Source: Salipiger sp. H15
Lineage (GTDB): Bacteria; Pseudomonadota; Alphaproteobacteria; Rhodobacterales; Rhodobacteraceae
Direction of reading: 5' to 3'
Assembly (NCBI RefSeq): GCF_040409955.1
Contig: NZ_CP123385.1
Location: 661,001 to 725,000 of the forward strand
DNA length: 64,000 nucleotides
In this document: positions 24,799-33,113 of the stretch, in pieces
Numbering within the stretch: the first letter of the stretch is position 1
Layout of the letters: every line of letters begins with the position of its first letter
Translations under genes and position numbers: made by a program
Notes under the pieces: generated by a model
Told to the model about the DNA's origin: nothing
Seen by the model: only the letters and a program-made list of their open reading frames with translations
Databases searched by the model: none

Positions 24799-24827
24799 GA
24801 TCCGCCCCCAGCCCAAAGGACCCGCCC

Positions 24828-26459
24828 ATGCTCAGCATCAAGGACCTCCAGGTCGCCTTCCGCACCCGCAAGGGCGAGGTGAGCGCCGTCCGCGGCATCA
24901 GCTTCGAACTGGCGCGGGGTGAAAGGCTCGGCATCGTCGGCGAGAGCGGCTCGGGCAAGTCCGTCACCTCCTACGCGCTGATGCGCATCCTCGACGCCAA
25001 TGGAAGGATCAAGGCGGGCGACGCCATCTACTCGGGGATCGACCTGCGCAAGGCAGCCGAGCGCGACATGCGCGACCTGCGCGGGCGCGAGATCTCGATG
25101 ATCTTCCAGAACCCGCGCGCCGCGCTCAACCCGATCCGCAAGGTCGGCCACCAGATCGAGGACGTGCTGCGCCAGCACGCCCGCGCGACGCGGCAGGACG
25201 CGCGGCAAAAGGCCATCGCCGCGCTCGAGGCGGTGAAGATCCGCGACGCCGAGGCGCGCTATGACGCCTATCCCTTCGAGCTCTCGGGCGGCATGTGCCA
25301 GCGCGTGGTCTGCGCCATCGCGCTTGCCTGCGATCCCAAGCTGCTCATCATGGATGAGCCCACCACCGGGCTCGACATCACCACGCAGAAGGCGGTGATG
25401 GACCTCGTCGACGGGCTGGTGACCGCGCGCGGCATGTCGTCGATCCTGATCACCCATGACCTCGGGCTCGCCTCGGAGTACTGCGACCGGATCGTGGTGA
25501 TGAAGGACGGGCAGATCGTCGAGGAAGGCGCGCCGAAGCGGCTGCTGAGCGCGCCGACGCACCCCTACACGCGCAAGCTCGTCGACGCTACGCCCCGGCG
25601 CGGCGTGAGCATCCGCGAACTCCTGCCGCAGGAAGAGCGCCGCCCGCTCGCTCCGCACGTGGTGGCCGAGACGCCGCTCCTCGAGGTGCGCAACCTCACC
25701 AAGACCTACCAGGGCAAGTCCGGGCCGGTGCATGCGGTGAGGGACATCTCCTTCACCATCCGCGAGGGCCAGTCCGTGGGGCTCGTAGGCGAGTCCGGCT
25801 GCGGCAAGTCCACCACCTCGGCGATGCTGGTGCGGCTCCTTGATCCCACTTCGGGCCAGTTGCTCTACCGCGGCGCGGATCTCGCACAGATGCCCGCCGC
25901 CGAGTTTGCCCGGAACCCGCTGCGCGGCAGGATCCAGATGGTCTTCCAGGACGCCACCGACAGCCTCAATCCCCGCCACACCTCGCGCCAGTCGATCGCC
26001 GAGCCGCTGAAACGGATGACCGAGCTGCGCGGCGCGGCGCTGGCGGCGCGGGTCGAGGAACTCGCCAGCCTCACCGGCCTGCCCGGGCACCTGCTCGACC
26101 GCTTTCCGCACCAGCTTTCGGGCGGGCAGAAGGCGCGCGTCGGCATCGCCCGCGCCATCGCGACCGATCCCGACTTCCTGATCCTCGACGAGCCCACCGC
26201 GGCCTTGGATGTGTCGATCCAGGCGGTGGTGCTGAACCTGCTGGCCGACCTGCGCGCCCGGCTCGGCATGAGCTACCTTTTCGTCTCGCACGACCTCAAC
26301 GTGGTGCGGATGCTCTGCGACCATGTCATCGTGATGAAGGACGGGCAGATCGTCGATGCCGGCCCGGTCGAGGAGGTCATGGACAGCCCCGCCCACCCCT
26401 ATACGCGCGAATTGCTCGAGGCCGCGCCGCAGGCCCCGATCCCCACCGCCGCGGCCTGA
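24828..26459 (+). CDS. Fused oligopeptide-type ABC ATPase (DppD-DppF)
   Basis: A 543-residue protein with two complete nucleotide-binding domains. The first has Walker A GESGSGKSVT, signature LSGGMCQRV, Walker B LLIMDEPTTGLD. The second has GESGCGKSTT, signature LSGGQKARVGIARA, Walker B FLILDEPTAALD. Each is followed by the family's HPYTRKLVDATP/HPYTRELLEAAP tail. It energises the two permeases upstream. The second signature carries K in place of the common Q (QKARV), a tolerated change. Confidence 0.93.
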   Translation: MLSIKDLQVAFRTRKGEVSAVRGISFELARGERLGIVGESGSGKSVTSYALMRILDANGRIKAGDAIYSGIDLRKAAERDMRDLRGREISMIFQNPRAALNPIRKVGHQIEDVLRQHARATRQDARQKAIAALEAVKIRDAEARYDAYPFELSGGMCQRVVCAIALACDPKLLIMDEPTTGLDITTQKAVMDLVDGLVTARGMSSILITHDLGLASEYCDRIVVMKDGQIVEEGAPKRLLSAPTHPYTRKLVDATPRRGVSIRELLPQEERRPLAPHVVAETPLLEVRNLTKTYQGKSGPVHAVRDISFTIREGQSVGLVGESGCGKSTTSAMLVRLLDPTSGQLLYRGADLAQMPAAEFARNPLRGRIQMVFQDATDSLNPRHTSRQSIAEPLKRMTELRGAALAARVEELASLTGLPGHLLDRFPHQLSGGQKARVGIARAIATDPDFLILDEPTAALDVSIQAVVLNLLADLRARLGMSYLFVSHDLNVVRMLCDHVIVMKDGQIVDAGPVEEVMDSPAHPYTRELLEAAPQAPIPTAAA

Positions 26460-26494
26460 CACACCGCCCCATGCAAGCCTCCGAAGGACCGAAG

Positions 26495-28312
26495 ATGACC
26501 GACGACCTGCCCTTCACCCTGCCCGCGCTGCGGGCCGCCTACGACGCCGGAGCCCGCCCCGAGGAGGTGATCGCGCTGGCCTATGCCCGGCTCGACGCCA
26601 CGGGGGACACCGGCATCCTCATCCACGACGCCCGCGACGTGGCACTTGCCGCCGCCGCCGCACTCGGCCCGCGCGAGGGCCGGCCGCTCTGGGGCATCCC
26701 CTTCGTGGTGAAGGACAATATCGACGTGGCCGGGATGCCGACCACAGCCGCCTGCCCCGACTTCGCCTACATGGCCGAGAGCGACGCCTTCGTCGTGGCG
26801 CGGCTCCTCGCGGCAGGGGCGATCTGCCTTGGCAAGGCCAACCTCGACCAGTTCGCCACGGGCCTCGTCGGCGTGCGCAGCCCCTACCCGGTGCCGCTGA
26901 ACGCGCTCGACCCCGAGATCGTGCCCGGCGGCTCCTCCTCGGGCTCGGCGGTGGCGGTGGCGCAGGGGATCGCCACCTTCTCGCTCGGCACCGACACGGC
27001 GGGCTCGGGCCGGGTGCCCGCGGCGCTCAACGGCATCGTCGGACTGAAGCCGACGCTCGGTGCGCTCTCCTCGGGCGGCATGGTCCCGGCCTGCCGCACG
27101 CTCGACACGATCTCGGTCTTCGCGCTCACCGTCGCCGACGCGTTCGAGGTCTTTGCCCTGACGCGGACCGAGGACCCCGCCGATGCCTATTCCCGCGCGC
27201 TGCCCGCCCGCGGCCTTGCCCCTGTGCCGCCGCGCCTGCGCATCGCCGTGCCGACCCGCGACACGCTGGTTACCGACGGCGACGCCGAGCAGGCTGCCAG
27301 CTTCGAGGCCACGCTGGCCCGGCTGCGCACCACCGGGGCCGACGTCGTCGAGCGCAATTTCGAGCCCTTCTACGAGGTCGCCCGGCTGCTCTACGAGGGC
27401 GCCTGGATCGCCGAGCGCACCGCCGCTCTTGGCGCGCGGCTCACCGAGAAGCCCGAGACGCTGCACCCGGTCACCCGGCAGATAATCTCCTCGGGGCTGG
27501 GGCTGAGCGCGGTCGACGCCTTCCGCGGGCAGTACCGGCTCGCCGCGCTGCGCAAGACTTGCACCGAGCTCATGGCCGGGATCGACATGCTCTGCGTGCC
27601 GACCATCCCGCGCCTCGTGACCGTGGCCGAGATCACCGCCGACCCGATCGGGCCGAACTCGCTGCTCGGCACCTACACCAATTTCGTGAACCTCCTCGAC
27701 ATGAGCGGCATCGCGGTGCCCTGCGGGCCGCGCGGCGACGGCCGGCCGGGCAGCGTCACCTTCCTCGGCCGCGCCGGGGCGGATGCGCTGCTGGCGTCGG
27801 CGGCGATGCTGGTCGAGGACGGCCCGATGGGCGCGACCGGCTGGGAGCGCCCCGCCGCGCCCGCGCTGCCGGGCGGCGCGGGACCGGACGAGCTGGCGAT
27901 CTTCGTCTGCGGCGCGCACATGTCGGGCATGGCGCTCAACGGCGAGTTGGTCTCGCTGGGCGGGCGCTTCCTGAAATCCTGCCTCACCGCGCCCTGCTAC
28001 AGCCTCTACGCACTTGCCGGCGGCCCGCCGCAGCGACCGGGTCTCAGCCGCCAGTCGGGCGGAGGGCGCTCCATCGCGGGCGAGGTCTGGGCGCTGCCGA
28101 CCGAAGCCGTGGGCACATTCCTCGCGGGCATCCCCGCGCCTCTGGGGCTCGGCACCGTGGTGCTGAGCGACGGCAGCGAGGAGGTGGGGTTCATCTGCGA
28201 AGGCATCGCGGTCGAGACCGCGCGCGACGTCTCCGAATTTGGCGGCTGGCGGGGCTATCTCGCCCAAGCCGCGGCACAGGCGCCGGAGATCGCACCTTCC
28301 GCCGCAAGCTGA
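26495..28312 (+). CDS. atzF: Allophanate hydrolase (AtzF type)
   Basis: A 605-residue amidase-signature enzyme. The catalytic Lys is in PFVVKDNIDVAG and the Ser-cisSer pair in PGGSSSGSAVAVA. The C-terminal domain (LAIFVCGAHMSGMALNGELVSLGGRFLKSC...GEVWALP...LGLGTVVLSDGSEEVGFICEG) is specific to allophanate hydrolases. It converts allophanate to ammonia and carbon dioxide and is the last step of urea (via urea carboxylase), biuret or cyanurate degradation. No urea carboxylase lies here, while AtzE/AtzG-type genes lie opposite, which favours a carboxybiuret/biuret or ureide route. I chose the ATG at 26495, which has GAAGGA upstream; 26471 is an alternative. Confidence 0.9.
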   Translation: MTDDLPFTLPALRAAYDAGARPEEVIALAYARLDATGDTGILIHDARDVALAAAAALGPREGRPLWGIPFVVKDNIDVAGMPTTAACPDFAYMAESDAFVVARLLAAGAICLGKANLDQFATGLVGVRSPYPVPLNALDPEIVPGGSSSGSAVAVAQGIATFSLGTDTAGSGRVPAALNGIVGLKPTLGALSSGGMVPACRTLDTISVFALTVADAFEVFALTRTEDPADAYSRALPARGLAPVPPRLRIAVPTRDTLVTDGDAEQAASFEATLARLRTTGADVVERNFEPFYEVARLLYEGAWIAERTAALGARLTEKPETLHPVTRQIISSGLGLSAVDAFRGQYRLAALRKTCTELMAGIDMLCVPTIPRLVTVAEITADPIGPNSLLGTYTNFVNLLDMSGIAVPCGPRGDGRPGSVTFLGRAGADALLASAAMLVEDGPMGATGWERPAAPALPGGAGPDELAIFVCGAHMSGMALNGELVSLGGRFLKSCLTAPCYSLYALAGGPPQRPGLSRQSGGGRSIAGEVWALPTEAVGTFLAGIPAPLGLGTVVLSDGSEEVGFICEGIAVETARDVSEFGGWRGYLAQAAAQAPEIAPSAAS

Positions 28313-28337
28313 TCGCAGGCACACGCTGAACAGGAAA

Positions 28338-28365
28338 CGGGCGGCGAGGATGTCCTCGCCGCCCG
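28338..28365. terminator. Strong bidirectional hairpin
   Basis: A 13-bp perfect stem (starts CGGGCGGCGAGGA) with a TG apex between convergent atzF and the atzE-like gene. No T-run follows on either side, but the stem is long and GC-rich. Confidence 0.65.
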
Positions 28366-28408
28366 CTTCAAATCAGGGCAGGCCCCGCGATCGTCGCGCT
28401 GGTCAGAG

Positions 28409-29827
28409 CTACCCCAGGCTGCAGAGCGCCGGGGGCCGGGCGCAGGCGACGTCCGACCGTTCCAGCACACGCGCGATGCGCAGCGCAAGTTCCTCGCGCC
28501 AGGGCGGAACGACGATCTGCACGCCGATCGGCAGCTCGCCCGGCAGGAAGACCGGGACCGTGACCACCGGCAGGCCGATGCAAGAGAAGGGCTGCGCCAG
28601 CAGGCCGAGATTGGGCCGCAGCGGCCGCTCCTCGCCGCCAAGCGTCAGGACCTTGTCGCCCCGCAGCGGCGCGGGCACCGGAGTCGCGGGGAGGATGAGC
28701 GCATCCACCCTGCCAAAGGCCTCCATCGCCTGCGCCAGCCACCAGGCCCGCACCCTCTGGGCGCGGCTGACCCAGGCGGCAGGGAGCAGGGCGCCGGCAA
28801 GGAAGCGGTCGCGCGTGTCGGGGTCGAACTCGCCCGCGCGGCTGCGCAGGCGATCGAGGTGGAAGGCGGCGCTTTCGGAATTGGTGATGAGATAGGCCGC
28901 GGCGCGCCCGGCCGCGGCCCCGTCGAGCGCGACCTCGTGGCGGGAACAGCCCTCGGTCTCGAGCACATGCGCGACGGCCGCCGCCGCGACGCGGGCCATC
29001 GGCCCGGCCTGGGCCGCGAGCCAGCCACCCGGACGCGCGAAGCGCAGCCGCCCGATGCCGTCCTCCAGGGTCGGCCGCGCGGGCTCGGCGGGGCGGTCGG
29101 CGCAGCCGTGGTCCTCGGGGTCCGGCCCCTGCATCGCGTCATAGGCCAGCGCGAGGTCGGTGACCGAGCGCGCGAAGGGTCCGAGGTGATCGAGGCTGTC
29201 GACGAAGGAGAAGGTCCCGGCACGGGTCAGCCGACCATAGGTGGGCTTGAGGCTGAACACCCCGCAGAGCGAGGCGGGCACGCGCAGCGAGCCGTTGGTA
29301 TCGGAACCGAGCGAGACCGGCGCGAGCCCCGCCGCCGTCGCCGCGCCGCAGCCCGAGGAGGAGCCGCCGGTCATCCGGGCAAGGTCGTGGGGGTTGCGGC
29401 AGGCGCCCTCGTGGCTGTTCTCGCCGGTGAAGTCATAGGCGTATTCGCCCATCCCGAGCGTGCCGGTCAGGACCGCCCCGGCCGCGCGCAGGCGGCGGAT
29501 CAGGGTCGCGTCGCGCCGCGCCGGCGCGCGGTCGCGGTTGATGCGCGAGCCGGCCAGCGTGGGCAGGCCCGCGACGTCGAAGAGGTTCTTCACCGCGAAG
29601 GGCACCCCGGCCAGCGGCCCGGGCGGCCTGCCCGCCGCGATGGCGGCGTCGACCGCGTCGGCCTCGGAGAGGGCGCGCTCGCCGGTCACCCCGGTGAAGG
29701 CGTTCACCTCGGGGTTCAGCACCGCGATGCGCCGTAGCGCCGCCTCGGCCACGTCGCGCGCCCGCAGTTGGCCGCTGCCGACGCGCTCGGCGATCTCGTG
29801 GGCCATGGCCCATTGCAGATCACGCAT
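28409..29827 (-). CDS. AtzE/HpxY-type amidase
   Basis: A 472-residue amidase-signature hydrolase. It has the catalytic Lys in VPFAVKNLFDVAG, the Ser pair in TGGSSSGCGAATAAG, and the conserved GSDTNGSLRVPASLCG. Its start overlaps a DUF4089 (AtzG-like) gene by 8 bp, the arrangement known for AtzE, a 1-carboxybiuret hydrolase that needs AtzG in a GatCAB-like complex, and for HpxX-HpxY of purine/oxalurate breakdown. The partner proteins support this subfamily rather than GatA. The actual substrate (carboxybiuret or another ureide/amide) is undecided. Confidence 0.85.
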   Translation of the reverse strand: MRDLQWAMAHEIAERVGSGQLRARDVAEAALRRIAVLNPEVNAFTGVTGERALSEADAVDAAIAAGRPPGPLAGVPFAVKNLFDVAGLPTLAGSRINRDRAPARRDATLIRRLRAAGAVLTGTLGMGEYAYDFTGENSHEGACRNPHDLARMTGGSSSGCGAATAAGLAPVSLGSDTNGSLRVPASLCGVFSLKPTYGRLTRAGTFSFVDSLDHLGPFARSVTDLALAYDAMQGPDPEDHGCADRPAEPARPTLEDGIGRLRFARPGGWLAAQAGPMARVAAAAVAHVLETEGCSRHEVALDGAAAGRAAAYLITNSESAAFHLDRLRSRAGEFDPDTRDRFLAGALLPAAWVSRAQRVRAWWLAQAMEAFGRVDALILPATPVPAPLRGDKVLTLGGEERPLRPNLGLLAQPFSCIGLPVVTVPVFLPGELPIGVQIVVPPWREELALRIARVLERSDVACARPPALCSLG

Positions 29828-30032
29828 CGCCGGTCTCTCCGGGGTTTGGGGGGCGAAAGACCGGTGCCAGCACCAGTTCCCCGTCGTCGAGATCGACCGT
29901 GCCGAGGATCGCCGCCATCTCGGCGGCGATCGCAAGGAACCGGGCGGTGCCGGGGCGATGGCCCGCCGCGATCGGCAGGTCCATCATTTCCGACACCGCG
30001 TCGATATAGGCCTCGTAGTCCATTCCCGTCAT
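29820..30032 (-). CDS. AtzG/HpxX-like small subunit (DUF4089)
   Basis: A 70-residue helical protein (MTGMDYEAYIDAVSEMMDLPIAAGHRPGTARFLAIAAEMAAIL) ending in a Pro-rich APVFRPPNP tail. This is the DUF4089 pattern of AtzG, the GatC-like small subunit that stabilises AtzE. It overlaps the permease stop by 4 bp (ATGA) and the amidase start by 8 bp, so all three are translationally coupled. An ATG three codons later is an alternative start. Confidence 0.85.
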   Translation of the reverse strand: MTGMDYEAYIDAVSEMMDLPIAAGHRPGTARFLAIAAEMAAILGTVDLDDGELVLAPVFRPPNPGETGDA

Positions 30033-31609
30033 TCGGCGGGCTGGATTTCGGAGACCGGCTCGAGGCTGCCCGCCGCCGTTTCGGCGACCGCCAGCTTCGG
30101 GCAGAGGTAGAGGAAGACGCCCACCACCGCGTAGGCCAGCGCCACGCTCGGGGTCACGCCGAAGCCGACCGCCGGCCCGTGCATGAAGCCGAAGAAGCTC
30201 AGCACCGCCCCCGCGCCCGCAAAGATCGCGGCCCAGGTGAAGTTGCGCTCGATCACAAAGACCCCGATGGCGGCCAGCACGAGCCCGGTGAGGATCGCGC
30301 CGCTGCCGAGCACGCCGAGCCCCTGATAGAGCACGCCGTTCTGGGCCATGCCCGCCACCAGCTCCGGCGTGACCTGCGCCCCGGCCGCGCCGAGCGCGCC
30401 GTCGATCAGCGTCTTTGCCCAGGCCGCGAGGTGCGGCACCATGCCGAGGATGATCGCCGGGGCGTGTTTCATCGGCGAGGTCTGGAACGCCTGCGCGCCG
30501 ATCAGCATGCCGATGTAGAGCAGGATCGGCGCGATCGCGACGACCGGCACGAGGTTGAGGAAGACCGCGAGCACCCCGAACCAGGCGAGGACCAGCACGA
30601 AGACCCCCGTCGCGGCGGAATAGCCGATCCGCCCGCCCATTGACTTCCAGCCCGGGTGGCCGATGTAGACGGCATTGGCGAAGGGCGAGCCCAGCAGCGT
30701 GCCGATGAGCGAGATCGTCCCCTCGGCCGAGATCGCCTCGGTGGTCGAGTAGACGTCCCCCGCCGCCTCGGCGCTTTCCACGTTGTCCATCGCCTCGACG
30801 AGGTCGTAGACGCCGAAGGGAATGGCGGTGACGAGGATGAAGCCGAGGAACTCGAAGCCCGCGAAGACATGGTCGATCGCCGGGATCGGGATCGAGAAGC
30901 CGAAATGCGCGAAGCTCGCCGCCAGCGCGCCCGCGTCCATGCCGCCGATCTCGGGCATGCCGAGCGCCGCCGCGCTCCAGGCGAGGGCCATGCCGACGAC
31001 GATCGCCACCAGCCCCGCCGGGATGCCGCGCGGGTATTTCACCCCGCCGAACCAGCTGACGAGGATGATCGCAAGGCAGGTGAGGCCGATGATCGAGGTC
31101 ATGAAGATCTCGGTCGCCGGGCGCATCGCGATGAAGGCGATCGAGACCCCCGCAAGCGTGCCGAGCAGCGCGGCGCGCGGGGTGATCTTGCGGATCAGCG
31201 GCGCGAGGAACGACCCGCCGATCAGGATGAACCCCTGCAGGAAGACCCAGGCCAGCCCCGCCTCCCAGGCCTTCACCGGATCACCGGTCTGGCCGAGGAT
31301 CGGCAGCATGATCACGAAGACCACGATGAACATGTGCGGCACCGAGGGGCCCGAGGGCAGCGCGCAGACATCCGCCCGCCCTTCCTTCTTCGCCAGCCGC
31401 AGCCCCATCCATGCGTAGTACATGTTGCCGAGGAAGAGCATCAGCCCCACCGCGGGCAGGATGCGCCCGAAGGTCAGCTCGTCGGGCATGCCGACCACGT
31501 ATTTCAGCAGGCCGGTCATCACCAGAAGGTTGACCAGCACGTTGGTTCCCAGACCGAACAGGGCGTTCCAGTCGCCCGGGGTCCAGAGCTTCACTGTCGT
31601 CTTGTCCAT
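30029..31609 (-). CDS. NCS2-family purine/pyrimidine-type permease
   Basis: A 526-residue inner-membrane protein with about 12-14 hydrophobic segments. It begins WTPGDWNALFGLGTNVLVNLLVM, with CALPSGPSVPHMF, GVYDLVEAMDNVESAEAAGD and GSPFANAVYIGHPGWKSMGGRIGYS, recalling the TM3/TM8-TM10 substrate region of COG2252-like NCS2 carriers. It probably imports a purine, ureide or related cyclic amide for the adjacent hydrolases. An AGGAG site precedes the ATG at 31609. Confidence 0.88.
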   Translation of the reverse strand: MDKTTVKLWTPGDWNALFGLGTNVLVNLLVMTGLLKYVVGMPDELTFGRILPAVGLMLFLGNMYYAWMGLRLAKKEGRADVCALPSGPSVPHMFIVVFVIMLPILGQTGDPVKAWEAGLAWVFLQGFILIGGSFLAPLIRKITPRAALLGTLAGVSIAFIAMRPATEIFMTSIIGLTCLAIILVSWFGGVKYPRGIPAGLVAIVVGMALAWSAAALGMPEIGGMDAGALAASFAHFGFSIPIPAIDHVFAGFEFLGFILVTAIPFGVYDLVEAMDNVESAEAAGDVYSTTEAISAEGTISLIGTLLGSPFANAVYIGHPGWKSMGGRIGYSAATGVFVLVLAWFGVLAVFLNLVPVVAIAPILLYIGMLIGAQAFQTSPMKHAPAIILGMVPHLAAWAKTLIDGALGAAGAQVTPELVAGMAQNGVLYQGLGVLGSGAILTGLVLAAIGVFVIERNFTWAAIFAGAGAVLSFFGFMHGPAVGFGVTPSVALAYAVVGVFLYLCPKLAVAETAAGSLEPVSEIQPAE

Positions 31610-31664
31610 CTTGTCTCTCTCCTGTCGGAAGGTTCCCGGCCGTGCCTTTGCCCGCCGGGTCGTC

Positions 31665-32351
31665 TCAGGCCGCCTGTTCACCGGCGGTTAGGGCGGAGGC
31701 GAAGCTCTGCGCGTCGCTGACCCAGCCGAAGATCCCGCCCTGCGCCTTGATCATCTCGAGGCCGACACGGTGGAATTCCGGAAAATACGAGGCGCAGGCA
31801 TCGCCGAGGGCCACGCAGCGGTAGCCCCGGTCATTGCCTTCGCGGATGGTGGTGTGCACGCAGACCTCGGTGGTCACGCCGCAGACGATCAGCGTGTCGA
31901 TGCCGCCATTGCCGAGGACCTGCGCAAGGTCGGTCTGGTGGAAGGCGCCCTTGCCCGGCTTGTCCAGCACCACCTCGCCCGGCGCGGGATAGAGCGCGGC
32001 GACGATGTCATGGCCGGGCTCGCCGCGCACGAGGATGCGCCCCATCGGGCCGGGATCGCCGATGCGCCGGCTCGGCACGCCGCGCTGGATCTTGGCGGGT
32101 GGCGCGTCCGAAAGGTCCGGCCGGTGCCCTTCGCGGGTGTGGATGATCAGCATGCCCGCGCGCCGCGCCGCCTCCAGCGCCAGCCCGCAGGGGCCGACCG
32201 CCGCCTGCAGGAGCGAGACGTCATTGCCCAGCGTCTCGCCAAAGCCGCCGGGCTCGAGAAAGTCGCGCTGCATGTCGATCACGATCAGAGCGCTGCGCGC
32301 CGGGTCGAAATTCAGGGGGGCCGGCTCGGCGGCCAGTTGCACGAGGATCAT
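31665..32351 (-). CDS. Isochorismatase-like cysteine hydrolase, biuret hydrolase-like
   Basis: A 228-residue hydrolase. The triad is visible as D (ALIVIDMQRDF), K (DKPGKGAFHQTDL) and C (IVCGVTTEVCVHTT). The segments IIHTREGHRPDLSDAP, RRIGDPGPMGRILVRGEPGHDI and AQGGIFGWVSDA closely recall biuret hydrolase (BiuH), which makes allophanate. It differs in the C-terminal ASYFPEFHRVG segment, so another amide or ureide is possible. It is the first gene of the permease-AtzG-AtzE operon. AAGGA lies before the ATG at 32351. Confidence 0.8.
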   Translation of the reverse strand: MILVQLAAEPAPLNFDPARSALIVIDMQRDFLEPGGFGETLGNDVSLLQAAVGPCGLALEAARRAGMLIIHTREGHRPDLSDAPPAKIQRGVPSRRIGDPGPMGRILVRGEPGHDIVAALYPAPGEVVLDKPGKGAFHQTDLAQVLGNGGIDTLIVCGVTTEVCVHTTIREGNDRGYRCVALGDACASYFPEFHRVGLEMIKAQGGIFGWVSDAQSFASALTAGEQAA

Positions 32352-32413
32352 TTTCTTGCATTCCTTTCTGCCGGGAGCCCGGCGAGGCCCCGGCACATGC
32401 GGAGGCGGATGGG

Positions 32414-32791
32414 ATGGAAGAGTTCGACAGGGCGTCGGTGGAGGCCGAGATCCGGGCCGAGTTCGAGGCCTACGAGGCGGCGCTCGGGGCGAATGACGTC
32501 GAACGGCTGACGGGCTTCTTCTGGGAGGACCCGCGCGCGGCCCGGCTCTCGCCCGGCGGCGGCCTCTACGGCCACGACCAGATCGCCGGTTTCCGCAAGG
32601 CCCGCGACGTGTCGGACATCGCGCGCGAGCTGAGCGAGGTGCGCATCACCGCCTTCAGCGCCGATTTCGGCACCGCCACCTGCGAGTACCGCCGGCTCGG
32701 TTCGGGACGGCGCGGCGCGCAGAGCCAGGTCTGGATGCGCCGCCCGGAAGGTTGGCGCATCGTCTCGGCGCATGTCAGCCTCGACGCCTGA
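32414..32791 (+). CDS. AtzH/HpxZ-like protein (DUF3225, NTF2 fold)
   Basis: A 125-residue single-domain protein (EAEIRAEFEAYEAALGANDVERLTGFFWEDPRAARLSPGGGLYGHDQIAGFRKARDV...RRGAQSQVWMRRPEGWRIVSAHVSLD). This is an NTF2-like fold of the DUF3225 family that accompanies AtzE/AtzG and HpxXY. It is transcribed divergently from the hydrolase-permease operon with only 62 bp between start codons. Its biochemical role in these clusters is not settled; a detoxifying or proofreading hydrolase is a guess. Confidence 0.82.
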   Translation: MEEFDRASVEAEIRAEFEAYEAALGANDVERLTGFFWEDPRAARLSPGGGLYGHDQIAGFRKARDVSDIARELSEVRITAFSADFGTATCEYRRLGSGRRGAQSQVWMRRPEGWRIVSAHVSLDA

Positions 32792-33113
32792 GCCAAATCC
32801 CGCCCCGATGCGCCGCGCCTGATCGCGGCGCCTGCGTCCGGACGGGCCGGGGCGCGTCCCCTCCCCCGCGACCCCCATGACCTGCAGCCGCCTGCCGCCG
32901 GCGACGGTCGCCTTCGCAAGGGTGAGCTGATCTGCCTGGTCTTCGTGCATGAGGGTCAGGGGTTCCGCGAGGGGTGCATCGGGCTGGCAGGCCCCGGCGG
33001 AGCCGGATCCCGGCACCGCCAGGCGCCTGGAGATCATCGTGCCGCTGTGCAGCGCTGACTTCTACTGCTATGATTTCAGCAATCCGGTGCAAAATTTGCA
33101 GCAGTAGGGCCTC
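32792..33113. other. Intergenic region before second LysR gene, 322 bp
   Basis: I see no gene here. It holds the conserved LysR box (33066-33103, listed separately) and otherwise GC-rich sequence without recognisable protein similarity. Confidence 0.5.
33066..33103. promoter_or_regulatory. Conserved LysR box, copy 2
   Basis: On the minus strand this reads TGCTGCA...TTTTGCACCGGA, four variable bases, then TGAAATCATAGCA: the same elements, order and spacing as the box at 21111-21148. It lies 10 bp from the LysR start codon. The TGCAAA-A-TTTGCA palindrome (33088-33100) corresponds to the GGTGCAT/ATGCACC palindrome of copy 1. Confidence 0.8.

Noticed and set aside
28409..29827. GatA (glutamyl-tRNA amidotransferase A) assignment
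   Set aside because: The amidase core fits, but the 8-bp overlap with a DUF4089 gene and the catabolic neighbours fit AtzE/HpxY better than the GatCAB translation enzyme.
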